A stretch of 64,000 nucleotides of DNA from Rhodopseudomonas palustris (GTDB taxonomy: Bacteria; Pseudomonadota; Alphaproteobacteria; Rhizobiales; Xanthobacteraceae): the NCBI RefSeq assembly GCF_034479375.1, contig NZ_CP140155.1:4192501-4256500 (forward strand), given 5' to 3'. Position 1 is the first letter of the stretch. Every line of letters begins with the position of its first letter. The notes beneath the pieces are model-generated. The model had not been told where the DNA came from and did no database searches. It worked only from the letters and a program-made list of their open reading frames with translations. The translations under genes were made by a program, and so were the position numbers. Positions 45,438-58,490 of this stretch are shown piece by piece.

Positions 45438-45781
45438 CGTCTTCTGACGTCTCGAAAAACCCCTGAAAATAAAGGTTTTCTCACACGCTTGTGGGTGGTG
45501 GTGGGAGCCCCGGGGGGGTAGCCCAAATCCCCTACGGATTCTGCCGCTGAACAACAGCTTCGTTGGACAGGATTGCAGACACTTTCAAAGTGGCTCGAAG
45601 TCGCGAGCTTCTCGCAAGGATGTCCGCAGCTCGCTGCACCGACCGCCGATGTAGTTGGTTGGAAGGCAGCCGCCGGCAGTGGGTCGATCGTTGGATGGGC
45701 AGGGGGCCGAAACCCTTCAAGGGTTGAGGTTGCAGATGGCTGGCCGTCATTGGCGCAATTCGCGCTGGGGACAATCCGCGT
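45438..45781. other. Non-coding accessory DNA after tRNA-Ser
   Basis: 344 bases without a plausible gene; it contains a run of G's near 45513-45521 (GCCCCGGGGGGG). No copy of the tRNA 3' end was found by eye nearby. It precedes the regulator remnant. Confidence 0.4.
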
Positions 45782-46021
45782 TCACTTCGGCCGCGGGCCG
45801 GCGACGGCGCCGCGCATGAACCGCCTGACGTGGTCGACGATCACCGGATCGAGTTCGGCCGGCACCGGCGTGCCGTACACGTATCTGCGGATCGCGATGT
45901 AGAAGATCTGGCCGTGCAGGCCCCAGATCGCTTCCTGCTCCAGCTCGGTGATCTTCGCACCGGCGCTTATGTCACCGGGATCGCAATCGGTCAGTTCGGC
46001 GTGAGCTGATGTGTTCGTGGT
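45782..46021 (-). pseudogene. C-terminal remnant of a TetR/CecR-like transcriptional regulator
   Basis: A minus-strand frame bounded by stops at 46022-46024 and 45782-45784, with no start codon at the proper place and no N-terminal HTH. It reads ITELEQEAIWGLHGQIFYIA, then IRRYVYGTPVP, IVDHVRRFMRGAVAG, resembling the C-terminal ligand-binding domain of CecR-type TetR regulators (helices around LHGQ-x-x-xFRIAR). About 75 residues remain. It suggests a deleted regulator whose former partner may have been the efflux genes. Similarity is judged by eye only. Confidence 0.45.
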
Positions 46022-46123
46022 TCACGCGATCATGAGGCAATCCGTCGCGGATGACGGCGCGAAAGCCTCACCCCGAGCGGAATTGTGATAGTGTTCACGC
46101 GAGCGATTTGATATTCGGGCCGC

Positions 46124-46489
46124 ATGGAACAGTCGACACCCACCGGTGCATCGAAAAAGCAGGCGGGCGATTTGCGCCGTTGCCTGCTGATGTTCATTGC
46201 GTTTGTCTACCTGTTCGTGGGCGTCGCTCATGAGATGTCCTGCTTCGATCAAGCCGTCGCATCCCCTGTTGGAATCGAAAAGGTGTCGAACTCGTCGGGC
46301 CACGATTCATCGCCTGCCGAATTGACGCTCTGCGACCATTGCCCGACCTGCATTCCCGCGCTGGTGCCCGCGCCGGTAGTAGCAGACGCTCTAGGCGGTC
46401 TGCCGAGCTCGATCACGATGTCGGTCGCATCGTTTTTCGCCGCCGATCACGCGTGGTTCGACTCTCCCCCACCTAAATCTCTGACCTGA
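46124..46489 (+). CDS. Small cysteine-containing protein upstream of metal efflux genes
   Basis: 121 residues from ATG 46124. An N-terminal membrane helix (CLLMFIAFVYLFVGVAHEM at about 20-38), then a periplasmic-type domain with His and a CDHCPTC motif (about 80-86). No family firmly recognised. The Cys pairs and the position directly before the efflux operon (54 bases) suggest a metal-binding or sensing helper, which is inference. No regulator gene is intact in the segment. Confidence 0.6.
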   Translation: MEQSTPTGASKKQAGDLRRCLLMFIAFVYLFVGVAHEMSCFDQAVASPVGIEKVSNSSGHDSSPAELTLCDHCPTCIPALVPAPVVADALGGLPSSITMSVASFFAADHAWFDSPPPKSLT

Positions 46490-46542
46490 ACGTAATCGCT
46501 GGGCGCATCGCGCCCTGACTCCGTCGTTCGTTAGGTCTTCCC

Positions 46543-47814
46543 ATGCTTTCGAAACACGCAACGCGTCTAGCGTGCGTGACGTCTTTGCTGGCAGGTTTAC
46601 TGCAGGCAGACGCCGCGCATTCGCAGACCCTCACCATGGGGGCGGCGCTTCAGCGCGCGCTCGCGACCAATCCACGTCTGACGGCTGCCGAGCGCGACAT
46701 CGGCATCGCCCGCGGACAGCGGATCCAGTCCGAAGCGCTGATCAATCCGGAGGTCTCCTTCGAACAGGACGACGCCTTCGGATCGGGCGCGTATCGCGGT
46801 ACACGCTCGGCCGAGACCACGCTGCAGATCAGTCAGATGTTGGAGCTTTGGGGCAAGCGCGATGCGCGCATCGCCGCGGGGCAGGCCGGTCTCGATCAGG
46901 CCGGGATCGAGCGGCAGGCGGTGAGGCTCGAAGTGCTGGGCGAGACCGCGATCGCGTTCCTGAATGTGCTCGGCCTGCAGCGAAGGATCCAGATTCTCGA
47001 AGAGCTGGTCAGTTCGATCGACCGGATCACCCCGCTGTTGCAGCGTCGCGTCGAGGCCGGCGCGTCGTCCGTCGCGGAAACGGGACGCGCGGAAGTCGCC
47101 TCCGCCCTCGTCAAGGCCGACCGGGAGCGAACGAAGTCGTCGCTCGCGACCGCGCGTCGCGAACTTGCGATCCTGATGGGCGACTCCGCGCCGAAGTTCG
47201 GCACCTTGTCCGGACGGCTGGACGTGACGGGGCGGCCGCCGGCGTTCCAGACGGTCGTCGCCGCCATCGATGCCAATCCGCAACTGGTGCGGTGGACGGC
47301 CGTCTATGCGCAGCGGAACGCCCAGCTGATTCTGGCGCGCCTCAAGCCCTATCCGGACGTGACGGTCTCCGCAGGCTGGCGCCACTACAACTCGACGGGC
47401 GACGACGCTGCGCGGCTGTCCGTGTCGATCCCGATCCCCGTATTCGACCAGAATCGGGGCAACATCCTCTCTGCCCAAGAGAGCCTCGCGAAGACCGCGG
47501 CCGAGCGGAAAGCGAACCGCAATATGCTGATTGTCGTGGCCGGACGTGCCTACGACACGCTCCAGGGATCGCTGCGCGAACTCGTCATTCTGCGCGAGAC
47601 CGCGATCCCGAAGTCGAAGGACGCTTCGGATGCGATCTTCGAGGGCTACGGTCAGGGGCGCTACTCGCTTCTCGAAGTGCTCGACGCGCAGGCGAGCGTC
47701 GCCCAGGCGCGGCTTCGCGAACAGGAAGCCCAGCAGAATTTCCACGTCGCCGTCGCCACCATCGAGGCGCTTGTCGGCAATCCGTTTGCTCTGGCGCGGG
47801 GGAGCGCACGATGA
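46543..47814 (+). CDS. Heavy-metal RND efflux outer membrane factor (TolC/CzcC family)
   Basis: 423 residues with a signal peptide (about 1-28, ending AAHSQ). TolC-type helical repeats with two OEP domains: LTMGAALQRALATNPRLTAAER and RYSLLEVLDAQASVAQARLREQE. Forms the outer-membrane duct of a tripartite efflux pump. Overlaps the adaptor gene by 4 bases (ATGA), so it belongs to the same operon as the pump. Confidence 0.92.
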   Translation: MLSKHATRLACVTSLLAGLLQADAAHSQTLTMGAALQRALATNPRLTAAERDIGIARGQRIQSEALINPEVSFEQDDAFGSGAYRGTRSAETTLQISQMLELWGKRDARIAAGQAGLDQAGIERQAVRLEVLGETAIAFLNVLGLQRRIQILEELVSSIDRITPLLQRRVEAGASSVAETGRAEVASALVKADRERTKSSLATARRELAILMGDSAPKFGTLSGRLDVTGRPPAFQTVVAAIDANPQLVRWTAVYAQRNAQLILARLKPYPDVTVSAGWRHYNSTGDDAARLSVSIPIPVFDQNRGNILSAQESLAKTAAERKANRNMLIVVAGRAYDTLQGSLRELVILRETAIPKSKDASDAIFEGYGQGRYSLLEVLDAQASVAQARLREQEAQQNFHVAVATIEALVGNPFALARGSAR

Positions 47815-48779
47815 AGAAGCCCCTACTCATGATCGTCGGCGCCATCGCGGTTCTGGCGGCAGCAGCTTTTCTCTACCCCAACGCGCCGAGCGGCAACGCG
47901 GCTCCGCCGGGCAAGGATGCCAAGCACGGCGAGAAAGGCCATGACGAAGGTCATGGCGCCGAGGGTGTCGTCGAGATGACCGACGCCAAGGTCGCCGCCG
48001 CGGGAATTGAGATCGTGACGGCTGCGCCCGCGACGCTGCACGATTCCATCATCCTCAACGGCATTCTGCAGCCCAACCAGGAGGCGCTCGTCCAGGTGAC
48101 ACCCCGGTTTCCGGGTGTGGTCCGCGAGATCAAAAAACGCATCGGCGACTCCGTCGAGAAGGGCGAGCTTCTGGCCAAGATCGAGAGCAACCAGAGCCTG
48201 AGCGTCTACGAGATGCGTGCGCCATTCTCCGGAACCGTGATCGATCGACAGATCTCGCTCGGCGAATATGCGTCCGAGCAGAAGCCCGCCTTCGTGGTCG
48301 CGGACATTTCGACGGTCTGGGTCGATCTTTCGGTCTACAGGCGCGATCTGCCCCGCGTTCGTTTGGGCGATGCGATCCTGATCGATGTCGGCGACGGCGG
48401 CGACCCCATCAAGGCGGAACTGTCCTACGTGTCCCCGGTCGGCAGCGCCGATACCCAGAGCGCGCTTGTCAGGGCCGTCGTGGCGAACGACGGCATGCGC
48501 CTTCGCACCGGGTTGTTCGTCTCGGCCAGGCTGATCCTGTCGGCAAAGCAGGTGCCGGTCGCCGTGAAGGGCTCGGCGCTGCAGACGGTGGAGAACCGCA
48601 ACGTGGTCTTCGTCCGTAGCGGGGAGAAATTCGAGGCGCGCGACGTGGAGATCGGATCTCGCGATTCCGAGAACATCGAGATCGTCTTCGGTGTGATGGA
48701 CGGCGACAAATATGCCGCCAGGAACAGCTTCGTCGTGAAGGCGGAGCTCGGCAAAGGCGAAGCGTCCCATGACCACTGA
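47811..48779 (+). CDS. RND efflux periplasmic adaptor (CzcB-like)
   Basis: 322 residues. An N-terminal membrane anchor (LLMIVGAIAVLAAAAFLYP), a His/Gly-rich segment (KHGEKGHDEGHGAEG, about 37-51), barrel-sandwich hybrid (RFPGVVREIKKRIGDSVEKG, then PFSGTVIDRQISLGEYASE) and beta-barrel domains; the C-terminus ends ASHDH. Bridges pump and outer membrane factor and may carry metal on its His-rich parts. The 45-base gap to the pump gene is within operon range. Confidence 0.92.
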   Translation: MKKPLLMIVGAIAVLAAAAFLYPNAPSGNAAPPGKDAKHGEKGHDEGHGAEGVVEMTDAKVAAAGIEIVTAAPATLHDSIILNGILQPNQEALVQVTPRFPGVVREIKKRIGDSVEKGELLAKIESNQSLSVYEMRAPFSGTVIDRQISLGEYASEQKPAFVVADISTVWVDLSVYRRDLPRVRLGDAILIDVGDGGDPIKAELSYVSPVGSADTQSALVRAVVANDGMRLRTGLFVSARLILSAKQVPVAVKGSALQTVENRNVVFVRSGEKFEARDVEIGSRDSENIEIVFGVMDGDKYAARNSFVVKAELGKGEASHDH

Positions 48780-52034
<3,255 letters not shown>

Positions 52035-52403
52035 ATGAAGAAGATACTGCTCGTCGCCTCCGCGGTTCTGTTGGCCGGATCGGCATTCGCCCAGCATGTC
52101 CATCAGAAAGGCCCCAACGGGGGCGCGATGGAGGATGTCGCCGGCGTGCATGTGGAGATGGTCGCCACCGGCCGCACGATCTCGTTCAACGTCTACGACG
52201 AATCCAACAAGCCGATCTCGACCAAGGGGTTTTCCGGATCCGCATTGCTGACGTCCGACGGTGACCGGGAGACGCTGACGCTGGTTGCCACAGATAACGC
52301 GCTGAAGGCCGAAGCAAAGAAGGACATCCCGAAGGGCGCAGCCGTCTCGGTGACGCTCAAGGCCGCCGACGGCAAATCCGGCCAGGCCAAATTCAAGAAC
52401 TAA
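52035..52403 (+). CDS. Small periplasmic protein of the metal efflux operon
   Basis: 122 residues, beginning on the base after the pump stop. Signal peptide MKKILLVASAVLLAGSAFA, mature protein begins QHVHQKGPNGGAMEDVAGVHVEM with His and Met residues. The remainder is strand-rich (ISFNVYDESNKPISTKGFSG). I recognise no characterised family. Position and His residues suggest a metal-binding accessory or chaperone for the pump, which is inference. Confidence 0.8.
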   Translation: MKKILLVASAVLLAGSAFAQHVHQKGPNGGAMEDVAGVHVEMVATGRTISFNVYDESNKPISTKGFSGSALLTSDGDRETLTLVATDNALKAEAKKDIPKGAAVSVTLKAADGKSGQAKFKN

Positions 52404-52794
52404 GCCATTGCAAGATCAAGGAGCGCTGTTGCGCAGCGTGTTCGATTCGATGTCAGCGAGCGTCACGCTTGCCTGCATGGCGAAGGATCGGCCTGGGGCA
52501 ATGCCGATGCCGCTTCCGCGCCCGTCACGAACGCTGTTTCGTGCCGCGAGTACTTCTCGGCGTTCCTCTTCCGGACCGTCAGAACGAGTCGGGCTGTTTG
52601 AATCGGGTCCATCCACGCCTGTCTTCAGGGATCGGCAGCATCCAGGACCGAATCGGAATCACCGATGCCGCTTCGCCACGATGAAGGAATCGCCTCTCAC
52701 CGGACGCGCCTGCTCGGCAGAAGCAGAATATGACATAAGCGGCCGCGCCGATGCGCGGACCGCGGATGTCGCGCCGCCGGTTTGCGACGGCCGG
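52404..52794. other. 391-base region between the efflux operon and the MFS gene
   Basis: No convincing gene. A minus-strand frame ending near 52416 contains GIGIAPGRSFAMQASVTL, somewhat like a TonB-receptor tail, but too little remains to name. Probably degraded sequence at the edge of the accessory segment. Confidence 0.35.
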
Positions 52795-54102
52795 TTACCG
52801 ATACTCTTCCGATTCCCGCAGGCCGCTGATCCACAGCGCCAGGATGGTGACGACGGCGCCGGACAGCAGATAGGCGCCGGACGACAGCAGGCCGAAATCG
52901 GTGGCGAGCAGTAGCGCCACCAGCGGAGCGAAGCCGGCGCCGAACAGCCAGGCGAGGTCTGCGGTCAGCGCCGACGCGGTGTAGCGATAGGCGGTGCGGA
53001 AGCTCGAGGCGATCACGCCGGAGGACTGGCCGAACGACAGCCCGAGCAGGATGAAGCCGAGAATCATATAGACCGTCTCGCCGGCCGGGCCGGCATCGAG
53101 CAATTGCGGAGCGAAGCCGCTGAACACGGCGATCGCGATCGCCGAGCCCAGCAGCAGCGGCTTGCGGCCGATGCGGTCGGCCAGCATGCCGGACACGATG
53201 ATCGCCACCACGCCGAACATCGCGCCGATGGTCTCGATGATCAGGAACCGGACCGGGCTTTCGCGGGTGAACAGGAACACCCAGGACAGCGGGAACACCG
53301 TGACCATATGAAACAGGGCGAAGCTCGCCAGCGGCGCGAACGCACCGATGATGATGTTGCGGCCGTCGTGGCGGACCGTGTCGAGGACGCGGCCGGGCTG
53401 CAATTCGCGGCTTTCGAACAGCGACGAATATTCCGGCGTCACCACCATGCGTAGCCGCGCGAACAGCGCCACGACGTTGATGGCGAAAGCGACGAAGAAC
53501 GGGTAGCGCCAGCCCCAACTGAAGAAATCCTCGGACGACAGATGCCCGGTGAAATAGGCGAACAGGGCACTGGCGACGATCAGTCCGAGCGGTGCGCCAA
53601 GCTGCGGCACCATCGCGTACCAGCCGCGCTGCTCCTTCGGAGCGTTCAGCGCCAGCAGCGACGCCATCCCGTCCCAGGCGCCGCCCCAGGCCAGGCCCTG
53701 CGCCGCGCGCGCCAGCGCCAGCAGCCAGATCGAGGCGGCGCCGATCTGGGAATAGCCGGGCAGGAAGGCGATCGCGACCGTGGCGGTGCCGAGCAGCAGC
53801 ATCGCGCTGATCAGCTTGGCGCTTTTGCCGTAGCGGCGGTCGATCGCCATGAAGATCACGGTGCCGAGCGGCCGCGCGATGAAGGCCACCGCGAAGATCG
53901 CGAACGAATACAGCGTGCCGGTCAGCTCGCTGACGAACGGGAACACCAGCCGCGGAAACACGATCACCGACGCGATCGCATAGACGAAGAAGTCGAAGAA
54001 TTCGGCGGTGCGGCCGATGATGACGCCGATCGCAATCTCGCCGGGTTTGGCCTGCTTGTGCGCCGGATCAGAGCCAAGTCCCGCGGTCGTCGTGTCTGTC
54101 AT
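52795..54102 (-). CDS. MFS transporter, metabolite:proton symporter type
   Basis: 435 residues with about twelve hydrophobic segments. Features of the sugar-porter/metabolite symporter branch: IIGRTAEFFDFFVYAIAS, ARPLGTVIFMAIDRRYGKSAKL (a MFS motif A variant) and SGMLADRIGRKPLLLGSAIA (motif A in the second half). Substrates of relatives include organic acids, betaine or proline; not decidable here. Divergent from cyoA with a palindrome in the spacer. Confidence 0.88.
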   Translation of the reverse strand: MTDTTTAGLGSDPAHKQAKPGEIAIGVIIGRTAEFFDFFVYAIASVIVFPRLVFPFVSELTGTLYSFAIFAVAFIARPLGTVIFMAIDRRYGKSAKLISAMLLLGTATVAIAFLPGYSQIGAASIWLLALARAAQGLAWGGAWDGMASLLALNAPKEQRGWYAMVPQLGAPLGLIVASALFAYFTGHLSSEDFFSWGWRYPFFVAFAINVVALFARLRMVVTPEYSSLFESRELQPGRVLDTVRHDGRNIIIGAFAPLASFALFHMVTVFPLSWVFLFTRESPVRFLIIETIGAMFGVVAIIVSGMLADRIGRKPLLLGSAIAIAVFSGFAPQLLDAGPAGETVYMILGFILLGLSFGQSSGVIASSFRTAYRYTASALTADLAWLFGAGFAPLVALLLATDFGLLSSGAYLLSGAVVTILALWISGLRESEEYR

Positions 54103-54198
54103 CGCGCTCTGCCGTTGTGAAAACTGAGGAATTTAATGCGATCGCCTCTCAATGGCACCGCGATCCTGCCTCTGTTTGAGCGGTGATCCCGCACCGCA

Positions 54199-54221
54199 AC
54201 ATTGGACAAATTGTCCAATGT
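54199..54221. promoter_or_regulatory. Perfect 23-bp palindrome upstream of cyoA
   Basis: ACATTGGACAA, central A, TTGTCCAATGT: eleven-base arms without mismatch, 65 bases before the cyoA start and 96 before the divergent MFS start. Symmetric enough for a dimeric regulator controlling one or both directions. The regulator is unknown. It is not the same as the GntR-side palindrome, although both hold TTG/CAA half-site elements. Confidence 0.7.
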
Positions 54222-54286
54222 CCCGATTGCTGCGCCGCAGCTAGGCCCTGCGTTGCGAGACATTCTCATTCTCAAAGGGCGGAACG

Positions 54287-55444
54287 TTGGCACGTCTCAA
54301 AATCCTGGCTCTGCTACCTTTGGCGGCACTGTTGAGCGGCTGCAACTTCGTGGTGATGGCGCCGGCCGGCGACATTGCCGTGCAACAGCGCGATCTGATC
54401 GTGATCTCGACGGTGCTGATGCTGCTGATCGTTCTGCCGGTGATGGCGCTGACGGTGTGGTTCGCCTGGCGCTACCGGCACTCCAACGACGCGGCGCAAT
54501 ACGATCCCGACTGGGACCATTCGACCGGCCTCGAACTGGTGATCTGGTCGGCGCCGCTGGCGATCATCATTTGTCTCGGGGCGATCACCTGGATGGGCAC
54601 GCATCTGCTCGATCCTTATCGCTCGCTCGACCGCATTGCCCATGATCGGCCGATCGACCGCGCCCAGACCCCGCTCGAGGTCAATGTCGTCGCGCTCGAT
54701 TGGAAGTGGTTGTTCATCTATCCGGAATACGGCGTCGCTTCGCTCAACGAACTCGCCGCGCCGGTCGACCGCCCGATCAATTTCCGGATCACGGCGTCGT
54801 CGGTGATGAATTCGTTCTACATCCCGGCGCTCGCGGGGCAGATCTACGCGATGCCGGGCATGGAGACCAAGCTGCACGCGGTGGTCAATCATGCCGGCAA
54901 GTACAAGGGTTTCTCGGCGAACTACAGCGGCGCCGGCTTCTCCGGCATGCACTTCGCGTTTCACGGGCTCGACGATGCCGGATTCGAGCAATGGATCGCG
55001 CGCATCAAGGCGAGCCCCGACGCGCTGGGCCGCACTGAATATCTGGTGCTGGAGAAGCCCAGCAGCAACGAGCCCGCCCGCGGCTTCGGCAAGGTCGACA
55101 GCGATCTGTATCGCGCCATCCTCAATATGTGTGTCGAGCCGGGCAAGATGTGCATGAGCGAGATGATGGCGATCGACGCGCGCGGCGGCAACGGCATGGC
55201 CGGCCTGCGCAACACGCTGCCGCTCGCCTACGACAAATACGCCCGCCGCGGCACCGCGCTCGGGCCGGAGCCGAGCTTCGTCGCCGGCACCTGCACCGTC
55301 GACGAGCCGCAGGGCCGCGTCACGGCCGCGGTCCGGGACGGCACGCCGCTGCTCGGCGCCGGGCTGAAGCGTCCGGCGCTGCTCACGCCGCTCGGGTCGT
55401 CCACCTCCTTGCCGTTCGGCTCGACGTCGAAATCCGAGTCCTGA
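54287..55444 (+). CDS. cyoA: Ubiquinol oxidase subunit II (CyoA)
   Basis: 385 residues from TTG 54287, with AAAGGGCGG upstream. Lipoprotein signal [19 protein letters not shown], lipidated Cys19. Two membrane helices (about 33-53 and 80-100), then a cupredoxin-like periplasmic domain with [31 protein letters not shown] and [13 protein letters not shown]. CuA ligands are lacking, as expected for a quinol rather than cytochrome c oxidase. First gene of cyoABCD. Confidence 0.95.
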   Translation: MARLKILALLPLAALLSGCNFVVMAPAGDIAVQQRDLIVISTVLMLLIVLPVMALTVWFAWRYRHSNDAAQYDPDWDHSTGLELVIWSAPLAIIICLGAITWMGTHLLDPYRSLDRIAHDRPIDRAQTPLEVNVVALDWKWLFIYPEYGVASLNELAAPVDRPINFRITASSVMNSFYIPALAGQIYAMPGMETKLHAVVNHAGKYKGFSANYSGAGFSGMHFAFHGLDDAGFEQWIARIKASPDALGRTEYLVLEKPSSNEPARGFGKVDSDLYRAILNMCVEPGKMCMSEMMAIDARGGNGMAGLRNTLPLAYDKYARRGTALGPEPSFVAGTCTVDEPQGRVTAAVRDGTPLLGAGLKRPALLTPLGSSTSLPFGSTSKSES

Positions 55445-55452
55445 GGGATCGC

Positions 55453-57462
55453 ATGCTCACCAATCCTGATATCGTCAAAGCGATCTTCGGCCGGCTGACG
55501 CTGGAGTCGCTGCCGCTGCACGAGCCGATCGTCGTCCTCACCTTCGTCGCGGTTGCGATCGGCGGCGCCGCGCTGGTCGCCGGCCTGACCTACTTCAAGC
55601 TCTGGGGCTATCTGTGGCGCGAGTGGTTCACCACCGTCGACCACAAGCGCATCGGGATCATGTACATGATCCTCGGCATCGTCATGCTGCTGCGCGGCTT
55701 CGCCGACGCGGTGATGATGCGGCTGCAGCAGGCGATGGCCTTCGGCGGCTCCGAGGGTTACCTCAACGCGCATCACTACGATCAGGTGTTCACGGCCCAC
55801 GGCGTGATCATGATCTTCTTCGTGGCGATGCCACTGGTCACCGGACTGATGAACTACGTCGTGCCGCTGCAGATCGGCGCCCGCGACGTGTCGTTCCCGT
55901 TCCTCAACAATTTCAGCTTCTGGATGACCACGGCCGGCGCCGTGCTGGTGATGATCTCGCTGTTCATCGGCGAATTCGCGCGCACGGGCTGGCTGGCCTA
56001 CCCGCCGCTCTCGAACATCGGCTACAGTCCGGACGTCGGGGTCGACTACTATATATGGGCGCTGCAGGTCGCGGGTGTGGGCACGACATTGTCGGGCGTC
56101 AACCTGATCTGCACCATCGTCAAGCTGCGGGCGCCCGGCATGACGATGATGCGGATGCCGATCTTCACTTGGACCTCGCTTTGCACCAACATCCTGATCG
56201 TCGCGTCGTTTCCGGTGCTGACGGTGGTGCTGGCGCTGCTGTCGCTCGATCGCTACGTCGGCACCAATTTCTTCACGAACGACTTCGGCGGCAACCCGAT
56301 GATGTACGTGAACCTGATCTGGATCTGGGGCCATCCGGAGGTCTACATCCTCATCCTGCCGGCCTTCGGGATCTTCTCCGAAGTCACCTCGACGTTCTCC
56401 GGCAAGCGGCTGTTCGGCTACACCTCGATGGTCTACGCCACGGTGGTCATCACCATCCTGTCGTATCTGGTGTGGCTGCACCATTTCTTCACGATGGGCT
56501 CGGGCGCCAGCGTCAACTCCTTCTTCGGCATCACCACGATGATCATCTCGATCCCCACCGGGGCGAAGATGTTCAACTGGCTGTTCACGATGTATCGGGG
56601 CCGTATCCGCTACGACCTGCCGATGATGTGGACGATCGCCTTCATGCTGACTTTCGTGATCGGCGGCATGACCGGCGTGCTGCTCGCGGTGCCGCCGGCC
56701 GATTTCGTGCTGCACAACAGCCTGTTCCTGGTCGCGCACTTTCACAACGTCATCATCGGCGGCGTGGTGTTCGGTGCGTTCGCCGGCATCGCCTACTGGT
56801 TCCCGAAGGCGTTCGGCTTCAAGCTCGACGTGTTCTGGGGCAAGGTCTCGTTCTGGTGCTGGGTGGTCGGCTTCTACCTCGCCTTCATGCCGCTGTATGT
56901 GCTCGGCCTGATGGGCGTCACGCGGCGTCTGCGGGTGTTCGACGATCCGAGCCTACAGATCTGGTTCATTATCGCAGGCTTCGGTGCGTTTCTGGTCGCG
57001 GTCGGCATCGCCGCGTTCCTGATCCAGATCGCCGTCAGCGTGATGCGTCGCGAACAGCTCCGCGACGTCACCGGCGATCCGTGGAACGGTCGCACGCTGG
57101 AATGGGCGACGTCGTCGCCGCCGCCGGACTACAATTTCGCCTTCACGCCGATGGTGCGCGACTCCGATGCGTGGTGGGACATGAAGCGGGCCGGCTACCA
57201 GCGTCCGCTCGAAGGCTTCAAGCCGATCCACATGCCGAGCAACACCGGCACCGGCATCATCCTCGCCGGGCTCAGCACGATGATGGCGTTCGGCCTGATC
57301 TGGTACATCTGGTGGCTGGCGGCGATCTCCTTCATCGCGCTGCTCGCCGTCGCGATCGGCCACACCTTCAACTATCACCGCGACTTCCACATCCCCGCCG
57401 ATGAGGTCGTTCGCGTCGAGGACGAGCGGACCCGTCTGCTCGCCGCGGGAGCCAAGCCATGA
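55453..57462 (+). CDS. cyoB: Ubiquinol oxidase subunit I (CyoB)
   Basis: 669 residues from ATG 55453. Haem-copper oxidase core with [15 protein letters not shown] (CuB/His-Tyr motif), LHHFFTMG and HFHNVIIGG, i.e. all haem and CuB histidines. About 15 membrane helices, as in CyoB. Oxidises ubiquinol, reduces oxygen and pumps protons. Overlaps cyoC by 4 bases (ATGA). Confidence 0.97.
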   Translation: MLTNPDIVKAIFGRLTLESLPLHEPIVVLTFVAVAIGGAALVAGLTYFKLWGYLWREWFTTVDHKRIGIMYMILGIVMLLRGFADAVMMRLQQAMAFGGSEGYLNAHHYDQVFTAHGVIMIFFVAMPLVTGLMNYVVPLQIGARDVSFPFLNNFSFWMTTAGAVLVMISLFIGEFARTGWLAYPPLSNIGYSPDVGVDYYIWALQVAGVGTTLSGVNLICTIVKLRAPGMTMMRMPIFTWTSLCTNILIVASFPVLTVVLALLSLDRYVGTNFFTNDFGGNPMMYVNLIWIWGHPEVYILILPAFGIFSEVTSTFSGKRLFGYTSMVYATVVITILSYLVWLHHFFTMGSGASVNSFFGITTMIISIPTGAKMFNWLFTMYRGRIRYDLPMMWTIAFMLTFVIGGMTGVLLAVPPADFVLHNSLFLVAHFHNVIIGGVVFGAFAGIAYWFPKAFGFKLDVFWGKVSFWCWVVGFYLAFMPLYVLGLMGVTRRLRVFDDPSLQIWFIIAGFGAFLVAVGIAAFLIQIAVSVMRREQLRDVTGDPWNGRTLEWATSSPPPDYNFAFTPMVRDSDAWWDMKRAGYQRPLEGFKPIHMPSNTGTGIILAGLSTMMAFGLIWYIWWLAAISFIALLAVAIGHTFNYHRDFHIPADEVVRVEDERTRLLAAGAKP

Positions 57463-58088
57463 GCGTCGCCGTCGCCACCCCTCAGGCCGCCGAGCCGGTG
57501 TTCCACGTCGTCGACGAGCACGCGCATCCGGAAGGCGCGAGCACGATGCTCGGCTTCTGGATCTATCTGATGAGCGATTGTCTCATCTTCGCGATCCTGT
57601 TCGCGACCTATGGCGTGCTCGGCGGCAACTACGCGGCCGGCCCGGCGCCGAAGGACCTGTTCGATCTGAAGCTGGTCGCTCTCAACACCGCGATGCTGCT
57701 GATGTCGTCGATCACCTACGGCTTCGCGATGCTGACGATGGAGAAGCGCCAGGTCGGCGCGACGCAGATGTGGCTGGCGATCACCGGCCTGTTCGGACTC
57801 GCCTTCCTCGGCATCGAACTCTACGAGTTCCACCACATGATCCATGAAGGTGCGACGCCGCAGCGGAGCGCCTTCCTGTCGTCGTTCTTCACGCTGGTCG
57901 GCACCCACGGCCTGCACGTGACGTTCGGCATCATCTGGCTGGTGACGCTGATGACGCAGGTCGCGCGCAGCGGCCTGATCGAAGCCAACCGCCGCCGGCT
58001 GATGTGCCTCAGCATGTTCTGGCACTTCCTCGACGTGGTGTGGATCGGCGTGTTCACCTTCGTCTATCTGTTGGGAACCTTGCGATGA
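57459..58088 (+). CDS. cyoC: Ubiquinol oxidase subunit III (CyoC)
   Basis: 209 residues with five membrane helices, [23 protein letters not shown] and the subunit III signature [11 protein letters not shown]. Overlaps cyoB and cyoD by 4 bases at each end, which implies coupled translation of the operon. Confidence 0.96.
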   Translation: MSVAVATPQAAEPVFHVVDEHAHPEGASTMLGFWIYLMSDCLIFAILFATYGVLGGNYAAGPAPKDLFDLKLVALNTAMLLMSSITYGFAMLTMEKRQVGATQMWLAITGLFGLAFLGIELYEFHHMIHEGATPQRSAFLSSFFTLVGTHGLHVTFGIIWLVTLMTQVARSGLIEANRRRLMCLSMFWHFLDVVWIGVFTFVYLLGTLR

Positions 58089-58477
58089 GCATCAATTCCG
58101 CCCCCGTCGACGCGCACGGCCACGACCACGGCCAGGAGGCCCACGAGGCCGCGCATGCCCATGGTACGTTGAAGAGCTATCTGATCGGCTTCGGACTGTC
58201 GGTGGTTCTCACCGCGATTCCGTTCTGGCTGGTGATGGGCGATGTGCTCGGCAACAAGCAGGCGACCGGCCTCGTGATCATGGCGTTCGCGGCGGTGCAA
58301 ATCGTGGTGCACATGATCTACTTCCTGCACATGACCACCTCCGCCGAGCAGGGCTGGACGATGATGGCGCTGATCTTCACCATCGTGATGGTGGTGATCG
58401 CGCTGGCCGGTTCGCTGTGGGTGATGCACCATCTCACCACCAACATGATGCCGGCCCACGACATGATCCGGCGCTGA
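58085..58477 (+). CDS. cyoD: Ubiquinol oxidase subunit IV (CyoD)
   Basis: 130 residues. His-rich N-terminus (AHGHDHGQEAHEAAHAHG), then three membrane helices including GFGLSVVLTAIPFWLVM, VIMAFAAVQIVVHMIYFLHM and FTIVMVVIALAGSLWVMHH. Needed for CuB assembly or stability in the bo3 oxidase. ATG 58085 overlaps the cyoC stop. Confidence 0.93.
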   Translation: MSINSAPVDAHGHDHGQEAHEAAHAHGTLKSYLIGFGLSVVLTAIPFWLVMGDVLGNKQATGLVIMAFAAVQIVVHMIYFLHMTTSAEQGWTMMALIFTIVMVVIALAGSLWVMHHLTTNMMPAHDMIRR

Positions 58478-58490
58478 GGACGGCGCCATC

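Noticed and set aside
45440..45480. AAAACC...GGTTTT repeat after tRNA-Ser as a terminator.
   Set aside because: Weak six-base AT-rich stem with a long loop and no clear T tract.
45573..45902. Plus-strand 109-residue frame after tRNA-Ser.
   Set aside because: No ribosome binding site, composition unlike neighbours, and it overlaps the regulator remnant on the other strand.
52416..52616. Minus-strand frame ending near GIGIAPGRSFAMQASVTL, like a TonB-receptor tail.
   Set aside because: Too short, no start signal and the match is by eye only; kept as unassigned spacer.
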